A stretch of DNA of 64,000 nt from Rhodohalobacter sulfatireducens. Lineage in GTDB: Bacteria; Bacteroidota; Rhodothermia; Balneolales; Balneolaceae. Every line of letters begins with the position of its first letter. Position 1 is the first letter of the stretch. The stretch spans positions 434,001 through 498,000 of the forward strand of contig NZ_JAKLWS010000001.1 in assembly GCF_022012475.1 (NCBI RefSeq), written 5' to 3'. Below the pieces are notes generated by a model that was not told where the DNA came from, did not search any database, and saw only the letters and a program-made list of their open reading frames with translations. The position numbers and the translations under genes were made by a program. Positions 52,175-60,352 of this stretch are shown here, piece after piece.

Positions 52175-53182
52175 TTACCTGAAGTCGTCTAATTTGAAAC
52201 CCTGCAATACTTTGATGTAGTTAGCTCTTTCAAATGTACTTGGCTCAGCAACCGAAGATGCACTCATCGCTCCTTTCATCTCCTCCAGGGAGGTGTATTC
52301 TTTCTCCTCCATCCAGAGTTTAATCTCTTTTTCCATAGTTCTCAATACATCGGGTCCTTTATACAGAAGTACAGATGCCATCATTGCAACATCTGCTCCG
52401 GCCAGTATCATTTTAATCACATCATGGGCCGTGTGGATTCCGGTTGTTGCGGCCAGGCTGCACTTCAGAAATGGGCGAAGCATGGCAATCCATCTTAAAG
52501 GCAATCTTTTTTCAAAAGAACTGCTGGGCGCAAGACTTGGGAGTACTTCCAAATTTTCAAGGTCAATATCGGGCTGATAAAACCGGTTGAACAGGACAAG
52601 TCCGTCGGCCCCTGCTCCCTGCAGAAGTTTTGCCATATTGGCAAAGGCCGTGAAATAGGGAGATAGTTTAATGGAAACCGGAATATTGACCGATTTCTTA
52701 ACTGTTCGAACATTGTCGTAATACATGTGTTCGACGGCTGAAGCGGTTCGATCCGGATCTACAGCGATATAATAGATATTAAGCTCAATGGCATCAGCGC
52801 CCGCCTCTTCCATTTTTTTTGCGTACGACATCCACCCACCCTTTGAAACTCCGTTCAGGCTGGCAATGATAGGGATATCCACAGAATTCTTCAGTGTTTG
52901 AATATGCTCAAGGTATTCTTCAGCATGGAGGTTATGGTATGTTTCAGGTTCCGGGAAATAACTGAGAGCCTCTGCATAACTTTCCTGAGGTGTATTCAGA
53001 AAATGATCGAGCGCCTCGTTCTCCATATTGATCTGTTCCTCAAAAAGTGAATACATAACAACTGCTGAAGCACCGGCATCCTCAAGTTTCTTCACCATGT
53101 CTGTGTCATTTGAAAGAGGAGAGGCTGAAGGGACCAGGGGATTTTTCAGAGTAAGTCCAAGATATTTTGTTTCTAAATTCAT
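52175..53182 (-). CDS. Dihydroorotate dehydrogenase-like flavoprotein
   Basis: The 335-residue TIM-barrel protein begins NLETKYLGLTLKNPLVPSASPLS, with further DHOD-like segments SLNGVSKGGWMSYAKKMEEAGADAIELNIY, VSIKLSPYFTAFANMAKLL and LAGADVAMMASVLLYKGPDVL. It lacks the usual DHOD context (pyrimidine genes) and lies between PFOR and ferredoxin genes, an arrangement also known from other anaerobe-like loci. It may be a flavoprotein using ferredoxin or feeding electrons to it; pyrimidine synthesis is unlikely to be its main role. Confidence 0.88.
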   Translation of the reverse strand: MNLETKYLGLTLKNPLVPSASPLSNDTDMVKKLEDAGASAVVMYSLFEEQINMENEALDHFLNTPQESYAEALSYFPEPETYHNLHAEEYLEHIQTLKNSVDIPIIASLNGVSKGGWMSYAKKMEEAGADAIELNIYYIAVDPDRTASAVEHMYYDNVRTVKKSVNIPVSIKLSPYFTAFANMAKLLQGAGADGLVLFNRFYQPDIDLENLEVLPSLAPSSSFEKRLPLRWIAMLRPFLKCSLAATTGIHTAHDVIKMILAGADVAMMASVLLYKGPDVLRTMEKEIKLWMEEKEYTSLEEMKGAMSASSVAEPSTFERANYIKVLQGFKLDDFR

Positions 53183-53222
53183 ATCGATAAATTTTTTAGG
53201 TCAATTAGTTTTTGAAGGTTTT

Positions 53223-53248
53223 GGCAGGTAAATAAAATTTTACCTGCC
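53223..53248 (-). terminator. Long hairpin after the PFOR gene
   Basis: Perfect 10-bp arms GGCAGGTAAA (53223-53232) and TTTACCTGCC (53239-53248) with a 6-base loop lie in the 90-base gap between PFOR and the DHOD-like gene. On the minus strand AAAACC follows rather than a U-run, so it may slow or partly end transcription, or protect the mRNA end. Confidence 0.5.
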
Positions 53249-53272
53249 TTAACTCAGTAAATGTGATTAGAT

Positions 53273-56200
53273 CTATTCCTCCCCGTTGGGTTCATACAGT
53301 TTTTCGTATTCCTCATAGATTTTCCAATGCTCATTTACTTCTTTCTGCGCCTGTGTGATGAGCTGTTTCGCAATTTTGGGTTGCGCTTTTGCAAGCATCA
53401 AGTATCGCATTTCATTGTATGCGTAATCTTTCAGATCTATCTTCGGAGCTTTCGAATCAAGCTGGAACGGGTTTTCACCTTCAGCTGATTTCGTTGGATC
53501 GAACCTGAAGAGCGGCCAGTAACCTGAATCTACGGCCAGCTTCTGCTGTTTTAATCCGTCTTTCATGTTATAGCCATGTGCAATACAGTGGCTGTAAGCG
53601 ATAATGATTGATGGGCCGGGATAACGTTCAGCTTCAATAATGGCCTTCATCGTCTGCATGTCACTCGCTCCCATTGCAATTCTCGCTACATAAGCATGAT
53701 TGTTGCCACTATTTATTGACATCAGGCCAAGGTCTTTTTTGCCAATTCTTTTACCTGCGGCCGCAAATTTTGCAACGGCGCCAAGTGGTGTTGCTTTTGA
53801 GCATTGTCCACCCGTGTTAGAATACACCTCTGTATCCATGACCAGGATGTTTACATCGCGGCCACTTGCCAGAACATGATCAAGTCCGCCATAACCGATG
53901 TCGTATGCCCAACCGTCACCTCCAAAGATCCAGACGCTCTTGCGTACAAGATAGTCGGCGAGACTGTGTAACATCTTGCCGTTGTCAACTTGAGAGCTTT
54001 CCAGGGTCTCCTTCAGTTTTTTCACGCGTTCCCGCTGTTCAAAAATTCCGGGTTCTGTGGTTTGATCTGCATTCAAAATGGCTTCCTTCAGTTCGGAATC
54101 AACAGCCCCATTCATATTTTTGAGCAGATTCCGTGCCTGCTCTTCATGTTTGTCTATGGTAAGCCTGAAACCAAGTCCAAATTCGGCATTATCCTCAAAC
54201 AGGGAGTTCGACCAGGCAGGCCCAAGTCCATCACTATTTGTGGTATAAGGTGTGGATGGCAGGTTACCTCCGTAAATGGAAGAACAACCCGTTGCATTGG
54301 CGATCACCATTCGGTCACCGTAAAGCTGGGTAATCAGTTTGATGTAAGGCGTCTCGCCACAACCGGCACAGGCACCTGAAAACTCAAAGAGGGGTTCAAG
54401 GAATTGTGCTCCTTTCACAGTCTCGGTTTTCAGATCAGACCGCTTGTATTCAGGCAGAGTGAGGAAGAAATCCCAGTTCTCTTTTTCCTGTTCGATAAGT
54501 GGTTCAATCGGAGCCATGTTGAGTGCCTTGCGGCCAACCTGTTTCCGGTCTTTTGCGGGGCAAACCTCAACACAAAGTTCACAACCTGTACAATCTTCCG
54601 GAGACACCTGGATGCTAATCTTGGTATTGTCCGGCCATTCTCGTCCGCGGGCATCCATGTATTTAAAGGTTTCGGGTGAAGCTTCGAGAAGTTCACCATC
54701 GTACGCTTTCATACGAATTACGGCATGCGGACAAACCAGCATACACTTGCCGCACTGAATACAGATATCGGATTCCAATACCGGTATTTCGAGGGCTATA
54801 TTTCTTTTTTCCCATTTGGTGGTTCCTGTCGGGAACGTTCCGTCGGGTTCAAAAGCACTTGAGGGCAGATCATCACCATTTCCGGCAATTATTTCTGCAA
54901 TAACTTCTTGAACATATTCCGGGGCTTCCTCCGGAACAGCCGGTTTCATCTCAAGATCAGAGGTCACTTCACCAGGTACTTCAATTTCAAAAAGATTTTC
55001 AATTGAATTATCAACAGCAGCGTAATTGCTTTGCAGAATTCTTTCTCCTTTATTTCCATACGCTTTCTTGATCGCACCCTTAATCAGTAGGATAGCTTTG
55101 TCCGTTGGAAGAATACCGGAGATAGCAAAGAAGCAGGTCTGCATCACCGTATTGATGCGAGTCCCCATTCCCGTATCCCTGGCTACTTTGTAAGCATCAA
55201 TGCTGTAGAACTTGAGTTCTTTGTCTATGATCTGTTGCTGTACTTTGTCGGGAATATGATTCCAAACTTCATCTTTGTCATAAGGAGCATTTAAAAGGAA
55301 AGTGGCGCCCTTTTCCGCGTGTTTCAGCATATCCAGTTTGCTTAAAAACTGGAATTGATGACAAGCAATAAATCGAGCCTTGTCTATCAAGTAAGCGGAG
55401 CGTATCGGCTTAGGTCCAAATCGCAGGTGAGAAACAGTGGTAGCTCCTGATTTTTTGGAATCGTAAACGAAATATCCCTGTGCGTAATTGTCGGTATTGT
55501 CTCCAATAATTTTGATGGAGTTTTTGTTGGCGCTTACTGTACCGTCTGCCCCAAGCCCATAAAACAATCCTTCAAATACATCATCATCAGATTCCCAACC
55601 CTCTTCACTCCATTCAAGGCTTGTGTTTGTGAGGTCATCATGAATACCAATCGTAAAGTGATTCTTGGGTTTTTCTTCCTCAAGTTCATCAAATACACGC
55701 TTCACCATTGGCGGTGTGAACTCTTTTGAGGAAAGACCAAATCGCCCGTTAATCACTTTTACATTGCTGTCAAACTCTTTCCATTCTTCCATGGTATTTT
55801 CATGCATGGCAGCCAATACATCATTATAAAGTGGCTCGCCGGCACTACCCGGCTCTTTTGTGCGATCCAGAACGGCAATACCTTTAACTGTTTCCGGCAG
55901 CGATTCTATGAGATGAGACATGCTGAATGGGCGGAATAGACGAACTTTAACCAGGCCTACTTTCTCACCTTGTTCATTCAGTCTTTCAACAGTTTCATGA
56001 GCCGTTTCAGCTCCTGACCCCATAAGAATCATTACACGTTCTGCATCCTCGGGTCCGAGATATTCAAAAAGCTTGTAGGAACGTCCGCCAAGTTCAGCAA
56101 ATTTATCCATCGTTTTTTGCACGATTTCCGGGCAAGCATTGTAATATCTGTTTACAGTTTCACGAGCCTGGAAAAATACATCCGGGTTTTGGGCTGTACC

Positions 56201-56848
56201 GCGAATAACAGGTTTATCGGGAGTTAGAGCCCGGTTTCGGTGTGCAATGATCCAGTCTTCATCAATCATCTGTTTCATGATATCGGGATCGATTTGCTGT
56301 ATTTTCTGAACTTCGTGGGATGTTCTGAAGCCGTCGAAAAAGTGGAGGAAAGGAATTCTCGACTCAAGCGTAGCAGCATGTGCAATTAAAGCCATGTCCA
56401 TCGCTTCCTGCACGCTGTTAGAACTCAGCATTGCCATTCCCGTGGGGCGTATTGCCATAGCATCACTGTGATCTCCAAAAATTGAAAGTGCATGTGTAGC
56501 GACAGATCGTGCAGCTACATGCACCACGGCCGGTGTTAATTCACCGGCAATTTTATACAGGTTCGGCATCATTAGCAGTAAGCCCTGGGAGGCTGTAAAC
56601 GTTGAGGCAACTGCCCCGGTTTGAAGAGCCCCGTGAAGACTTCCTGCTGCACCACCTTCACTTTGCAGTTCAATAACTTCGGGAACGGTTCCCCAAATAT
56701 TATTCTTACCAGCCATAGACCATTCATCAGACCATTCACCCATGGGTGAGGCCGGTGTAATAGGGTAGATGGCGATTACTTCACTTAGTTTATGTGCGAC
56801 GTATGCCGCCGCTTCGTTTGCATCAATGGTTACCATTTTGTTAGACAT
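53273..56848 (-). CDS. nifJ: Pyruvate:ferredoxin (flavodoxin) oxidoreductase, single-chain
   Basis: The 1191-residue enzyme oxidises pyruvate to acetyl-CoA and CO2 and reduces ferredoxin. Domains run in the standard order: pyrimidine-binding ThDP domain (IYPITPASPMGEWSDEW near residue 28), the domain II/III region, two [4Fe-4S] motifs (CIQCGKCMLVCP near 695 and CTGCELCVEVCP near 755), the proximal cluster CAGCGE, and the ThDP-Mg motif GGDGWAYDIGYGGLDHV near 980, followed by YSNTGGQCSKATPLGA. All ligands appear present. It lies upstream of the ferredoxin and directly downstream of an Fe-S type Rrf2 gene, its probable regulator. Confidence 0.96.
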   Translation of the reverse strand: MSNKMVTIDANEAAAYVAHKLSEVIAIYPITPASPMGEWSDEWSMAGKNNIWGTVPEVIELQSEGGAAGSLHGALQTGAVASTFTASQGLLLMMPNLYKIAGELTPAVVHVAARSVATHALSIFGDHSDAMAIRPTGMAMLSSNSVQEAMDMALIAHAATLESRIPFLHFFDGFRTSHEVQKIQQIDPDIMKQMIDEDWIIAHRNRALTPDKPVIRGTAQNPDVFFQARETVNRYYNACPEIVQKTMDKFAELGGRSYKLFEYLGPEDAERVMILMGSGAETAHETVERLNEQGEKVGLVKVRLFRPFSMSHLIESLPETVKGIAVLDRTKEPGSAGEPLYNDVLAAMHENTMEEWKEFDSNVKVINGRFGLSSKEFTPPMVKRVFDELEEEKPKNHFTIGIHDDLTNTSLEWSEEGWESDDDVFEGLFYGLGADGTVSANKNSIKIIGDNTDNYAQGYFVYDSKKSGATTVSHLRFGPKPIRSAYLIDKARFIACHQFQFLSKLDMLKHAEKGATFLLNAPYDKDEVWNHIPDKVQQQIIDKELKFYSIDAYKVARDTGMGTRINTVMQTCFFAISGILPTDKAILLIKGAIKKAYGNKGERILQSNYAAVDNSIENLFEIEVPGEVTSDLEMKPAVPEEAPEYVQEVIAEIIAGNGDDLPSSAFEPDGTFPTGTTKWEKRNIALEIPVLESDICIQCGKCMLVCPHAVIRMKAYDGELLEASPETFKYMDARGREWPDNTKISIQVSPEDCTGCELCVEVCPAKDRKQVGRKALNMAPIEPLIEQEKENWDFFLTLPEYKRSDLKTETVKGAQFLEPLFEFSGACAGCGETPYIKLITQLYGDRMVIANATGCSSIYGGNLPSTPYTTNSDGLGPAWSNSLFEDNAEFGLGFRLTIDKHEEQARNLLKNMNGAVDSELKEAILNADQTTEPGIFEQRERVKKLKETLESSQVDNGKMLHSLADYLVRKSVWIFGGDGWAYDIGYGGLDHVLASGRDVNILVMDTEVYSNTGGQCSKATPLGAVAKFAAAGKRIGKKDLGLMSINSGNNHAYVARIAMGASDMQTMKAIIEAERYPGPSIIIAYSHCIAHGYNMKDGLKQQKLAVDSGYWPLFRFDPTKSAEGENPFQLDSKAPKIDLKDYAYNEMRYLMLAKAQPKIAKQLITQAQKEVNEHWKIYEEYEKLYEPNGEE

Positions 56849-56930
56849 TCTATTATTTCCTCCGAAATTGTTATATCAATAAAATTCGTGTAGTTGTTTA
56901 AATTTTTGGCTTCAGTACGTTTTCATTCTA

Positions 56931-57359
56931 TTATTTTTGCAAGGAGATCCCCGCCAGTACATCCTTTGTCAGGGCTTCTAAAGTCTTGGTTTCAAACAGG
57001 TATCTTACATGGTCTCGTATTCGTTTATAATCGGTATGGATAGGACAGGGATCATTTTCATCACACTCTCGAAATCCAATCCCGCACTGTTCAAAAATGT
57101 CCAACCCGTCAATCGCTTCAACTATTTCAATAAGCGTAATACCGTCTGCAGGCCGGCTTAATCGAAATCCTCCATTAGGACCCTTCATTGAAATGAGTAG
57201 TTTATTTTTAACAAGCAATTGCAAAATTTTACTTAAAAAATGTTTTGGAATATCCTGCTCATGGGCAATTGTATTCAGATCTACATTGGTTTCTTCTGTT
57301 GAGTGCGAAGCGATGTAAAACATTGCCTGTAATCCGTAATGGCACGATGCTGAAAACAT
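56931..57359 (-). CDS. Rrf2 family regulator with IscR-type Cys triad, copy 1
   Basis: The 142-residue winged-helix protein (HYGLQAMFYIASHS start; recognition helix LSKILQLLVKNKLL; wing GPNGGFRLSRP) has Cys92, Cys99 and Cys105 in CGIGFRECDENDPCPIH, matching the Fe-S ligand region of IscR/NsrR. It probably carries an Fe-S cluster and senses iron, oxygen or nitric oxide. It is transcribed toward nifJ with only 82 bases between, so control of the ferredoxin-dependent genes is likely. A close paralogue lies at 57833-58279. Confidence 0.92.
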   Translation of the reverse strand: MFSASCHYGLQAMFYIASHSTEETNVDLNTIAHEQDIPKHFLSKILQLLVKNKLLISMKGPNGGFRLSRPADGITLIEIVEAIDGLDIFEQCGIGFRECDENDPCPIHTDYKRIRDHVRYLFETKTLEALTKDVLAGISLQK

Positions 57360-57832
57360 AATTGCCGATTTAAATGTGTCTTGATCTCACTTCATTAATT
57401 GAAAAAGAGGTCAATTATTAATTTTCTTGATAATCTTTTTGTCTGAATTAGTTTTGAACCTTTCCCCGGATTTTAATTTCTCCCGACAAATAATTCTTGA
57501 TTCAGTTGTTTTTGTTTTTTGATTAGTTCAGTTTCGGTTTCCGAAGATTCCGACTGAACGATGATACTTTCAGGGTACGGCCACTCTTTCTCCCGGTAAC
57601 CAAAGTTGATACATCTGTCGTTGATTATTAAGACCATGGTATTCAAATCCATTCTTAAATGGTTTAACCGTACATTTCATATATAAGATATTTAGATAAA
57701 AAACTCCAATATAAAGTGATAAAAATGCTTATTTAGTTACAATCTAAAGGTGATTCCACATTCTAGGCATCATCAATTTTGAGTCGTTGTCAATGAAGCA
57801 GCTTTCTGATTTTAAATACTGTCTCGAAAGAT
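57360..57832. other. Spacer between two Rrf2 genes, containing a decayed ferredoxin
   Basis: The 473-base region holds one remnant-like frame at 57473-57637 (described separately) and AT-rich DNA that must contain the promoter of the downstream Rrf2 gene. No other gene is seen. Confidence 0.5.
57473..57637 (-). pseudogene. Probable decayed ferredoxin N-terminus (54 codons)
   Basis: An ATG at 57637 opens a 54-codon frame whose first 24 residues (MVLIINDRCINFGYREKEWP, then YPES) align without gaps to the ferredoxin at 51663-52013 (AVLITDTCINCAACEPECP). Cys9, the flanking Ile-Asn and the Pro after the fourth ligand are kept, but ligands 12, 15 and 19 are Phe, Arg and Trp. Each is one base away from a Cys codon. 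The rest (polar, ending LFVGRN) has no ferredoxin match. Either a dead duplicate or a small repurposed protein. It lies between the two Rrf2 genes, consistent with a duplicated ferredoxin-Rrf2 block. Confidence 0.45.
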
Positions 57833-58279
57833 TTATTTCTTCGATTTTCCCAGGCTAATTATATTATCGCCACTTTCTACATCCTCTGCCAACTCTTGCA
57901 GAGTTTTGGTTTCAAATAGTTTCTGAATACGATTTCTTACTTTTTTATAATCGTGATGAATAGGACACGGGTGCTTATCACTACACTTCTTAAAACCGAT
58001 TCCACATTTATTAAACACGTCCAATCCATCAATCGCATCAATCACTTCGATGAGTGAAATTTGTGAAGCAGGGCGATTCAGATTGAATCCACCCGTTGGC
58101 CCTTTCATAGAAACAAGCAGTTTATTCTTCACCAGCATTTGTAAAATTTTACTGAGGAAATGTTTGGGGATATCCTGCTCTTCGGCAATCCTGCTCAGTC
58201 CCACATTTTCATTTTCTGTGGCATGCAGAGCTATAAATATCATGGCCTGAAGGCCGTAGTGACAAGAGGTTGAAAACAT
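57833..58279 (-). CDS. Rrf2 family regulator with IscR-type Cys triad, copy 2
   Basis: The 148-residue paralogue of 56931-57359 aligns without gaps to residue 105. It has an identical stretch QDIPKHFLSKILQ and conserved Cys92, Cys99 and Cys105 (CGIGFKKCSDKHPCPIH). The recognition helix is almost the same, so the two probably bind similar operators and may form mixed dimers. It ends in a short Lys/Gly-rich tail (IISLGKSKK). Upstream lie a helical protein gene and the nuo genes. Confidence 0.92.
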   Translation of the reverse strand: MFSTSCHYGLQAMIFIALHATENENVGLSRIAEEQDIPKHFLSKILQMLVKNKLLVSMKGPTGGFNLNRPASQISLIEVIDAIDGLDVFNKCGIGFKKCSDKHPCPIHHDYKKVRNRIQKLFETKTLQELAEDVESGDNIISLGKSKK

Positions 58280-58367
58280 TAATGAATCATTAGTTATGTT
58301 TCAGTTTTTAAGAGGAGCTTAAATTGGATAAAAAGTTCGAAAAATCCTAAATGTAGGATTGTAACTC

Positions 58368-58793
58368 TTAAGCTTCCTGGGGAATCTTTTCCCCACCCTT
58401 TTCTATCACCAGTTCTCTTACTTTTTCAGCAAGCTTTCTGCAATAGTTCACTTTTTGAACGTCGTTGCAAAAGTAAGCTTCTTTTTGGTTTTCGTGAATA
58501 TCCTTCTGGCATTTACAGTAGAGACCTGAAAAGTCAATTTCCTTCAATTGATCATTATACTGACTGCAATATTCAATCATAGCTTCAATGGTTTGATGTT
58601 CCTTGACCGGTTCATCATTTTCCTCGGCATAGAGAATGGTCAGGCAACTCAAAAAGTTATACAAAGCCCTTCTTGAAGTTACACAGACAGAATAGGTAAC
58701 AACATCCTCGGCGGGTTGATAGAGTTCTTCTCTGGCTTCATTGAGATCATTCTCAGCTTTCTGAAACAGTTCGGTGAAATTTTGATTAGCCAT
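58368..58793 (-). CDS. Helical protein, possibly HEPN-like, between nuoN and rrf2
   Basis: The 141-residue alpha-helical protein has several Cys (CVTSRRALYNFLSCL, GLYCKCQKDIH, YFCNDVQKVNYC). The first half (NDLNEAREELYQPAEDVVTYSVCVTSRRALYNFLSCLTILY) has the two-helix pattern of HEPN-type domains, but no RxxxxxH ribonuclease motif is evident, so no activity is proposed. Start ATG at 58793 lies 55 bases after the nuoN stop, on the same strand. Function unassigned. Confidence 0.7.
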   Translation of the reverse strand: MANQNFTELFQKAENDLNEAREELYQPAEDVVTYSVCVTSRRALYNFLSCLTILYAEENDEPVKEHQTIEAMIEYCSQYNDQLKEIDFSGLYCKCQKDIHENQKEAYFCNDVQKVNYCRKLAEKVRELVIEKGGEKIPQEA

Positions 58794-58848
58794 AATTCGA
58801 AGGGTTATAAGTTGTGGGTTATATCATCTCTGGCAATAATTTTTTGTT

Positions 58849-60339
58849 TTACATTCCAAATATCTGAACAGAATTTTTTGCGAATTCAAGAATGGGTGAA
58901 AAGTATATACCGAACAGGAGTATCGGAACCAGTAAAATTAATAAAATGGTTTTGGACGGCAGGTCGAACTGAATTATGCCTTCATTTGATTCAGGCTTGT
59001 AGAAAAACATGTTTTTTACAACCCGGATATAGTAAAAAAGGGAGATAACGGTAGTAATACCGGCAATTGTCACCAGCCAAATCCAACCGCCGCTTATTGC
59101 AGCACTAAAGATGTAAAGCTTGGCTACAAATCCTCCCGTAGGTGGAATTCCTGTTAGGGATACAAGGAAAATTGTCATAGCTATACTTTCCAGGGGAGCC
59201 CGGAATCCAAGGCCTTTATATTTTTCAATCGACTCGGTTTGAATAGAATTGGAAAAAAGCATCGCAACATAAAAAGCACCCAAGTTCATAAACAGGTAGA
59301 TAAAGAGATATAACATGATGGAGGCCAAGCCTTCCTGGGCTAAAATTACGACGCCCATCAACAAGTAACCGGCATGTGCAATGCTGGAGTAAGCAAGCAT
59401 CCGTTTGATATTATCCTGCCGGAGAGCTGTCAGGTTCCCTACAATCATGGCCAGTGCCGCCATTCCACCCAGAAGTGTTGTCCAATGAATACCCTCAATA
59501 GTTTGCCAAATTCCGGTAGCCGTCAGGCCGTTGGAATCAATAAAGGAGACGGAGAAAAATCGAATCAATAACCCAAGAGCAGCCGTTTTAGATGCAACTG
59601 CAAGAATCGCGGTAATGGTAATGGGGGCCCCTTCATACACGTCAGGTGCCCAAAAGTGAAAAGGAACCACTGCAATTTTAAAGCCCATTCCCACTAAAAT
59701 CATCAGGATAGAGATATTCAAAATCATTGGAATATCCGCGCGATTCTGTAATGCATCATTGATAGCTGCCAGGTCTGTTGCGCCGGTGAATCCAATTAAA
59801 ATTGAAATTCCGTATAACATGATTCCCGAAGACACCGCCCCGTAAATAATATATTTCGTAGAGGCTTCGGCTGAATCTGTTTCCTTTTTAGTAAAACCAA
59901 CAAGTACATAAGAACTGATACTCGTCACTTCAAAAGCGATGTATATCATCAGCAAGTTGGTAGAGCTCACCATAAGCATCATGCCAAGCATCATGCCGGA
60001 CAAAAGCATATAATATTCACCTTTTCGGGTGTAGTAACTGTCAAGTTCTTTGCTTTGAAGCGAGAACAGTACAACGAAAATGCCGGCAAGAACCAGTAAT
60101 AATTTGAAAAAGACGGCAAATGGATCCACAACAACCATATTGTAAAAGAAGGATCCATTTTGACCGGCTTGAAATAAAATGGTGATTCCTGAAATGACCA
60201 ACCCACCCAGCATGATCCAACCGGTGACCGGTTTATCACTTTTTATGATAAGATCAGCCACAATGATCACACAAAGCGTCAGGATAATGACGATCTCCGG
60301 GTAAAACTGGCTTATACTATGTAATGCTTGTTCGATCAT
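58849..60339 (-). CDS. nuoN: NADH-quinone oxidoreductase subunit N
   Basis: The 496-residue membrane-arm antiporter-like subunit of complex I has 14 predicted helices. It has the conserved Lys in FKIAVVPFHFWAPDVYEGAP and the family segment RMLAYSSIAHAGYLLMG. Complex I couples electron transfer to quinone with ion pumping. It follows nuoM (13 bases between) and ends a nuoL-M-N run on the minus strand. Confidence 0.95.
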   Translation of the reverse strand: MIEQALHSISQFYPEIVIILTLCVIIVADLIIKSDKPVTGWIMLGGLVISGITILFQAGQNGSFFYNMVVVDPFAVFFKLLLVLAGIFVVLFSLQSKELDSYYTRKGEYYMLLSGMMLGMMLMVSSTNLLMIYIAFEVTSISSYVLVGFTKKETDSAEASTKYIIYGAVSSGIMLYGISILIGFTGATDLAAINDALQNRADIPMILNISILMILVGMGFKIAVVPFHFWAPDVYEGAPITITAILAVASKTAALGLLIRFFSVSFIDSNGLTATGIWQTIEGIHWTTLLGGMAALAMIVGNLTALRQDNIKRMLAYSSIAHAGYLLMGVVILAQEGLASIMLYLFIYLFMNLGAFYVAMLFSNSIQTESIEKYKGLGFRAPLESIAMTIFLVSLTGIPPTGGFVAKLYIFSAAISGGWIWLVTIAGITTVISLFYYIRVVKNMFFYKPESNEGIIQFDLPSKTILLILLVPILLFGIYFSPILEFAKNSVQIFGM

Positions 60340-60352
60340 GATTTTAAATTCT

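Noticed and set aside
53990-54379. Plus-strand 129-codon frame inside the PFOR gene
   Set aside because: Antisense shadow of the conserved cluster and ThDP regions of PFOR.
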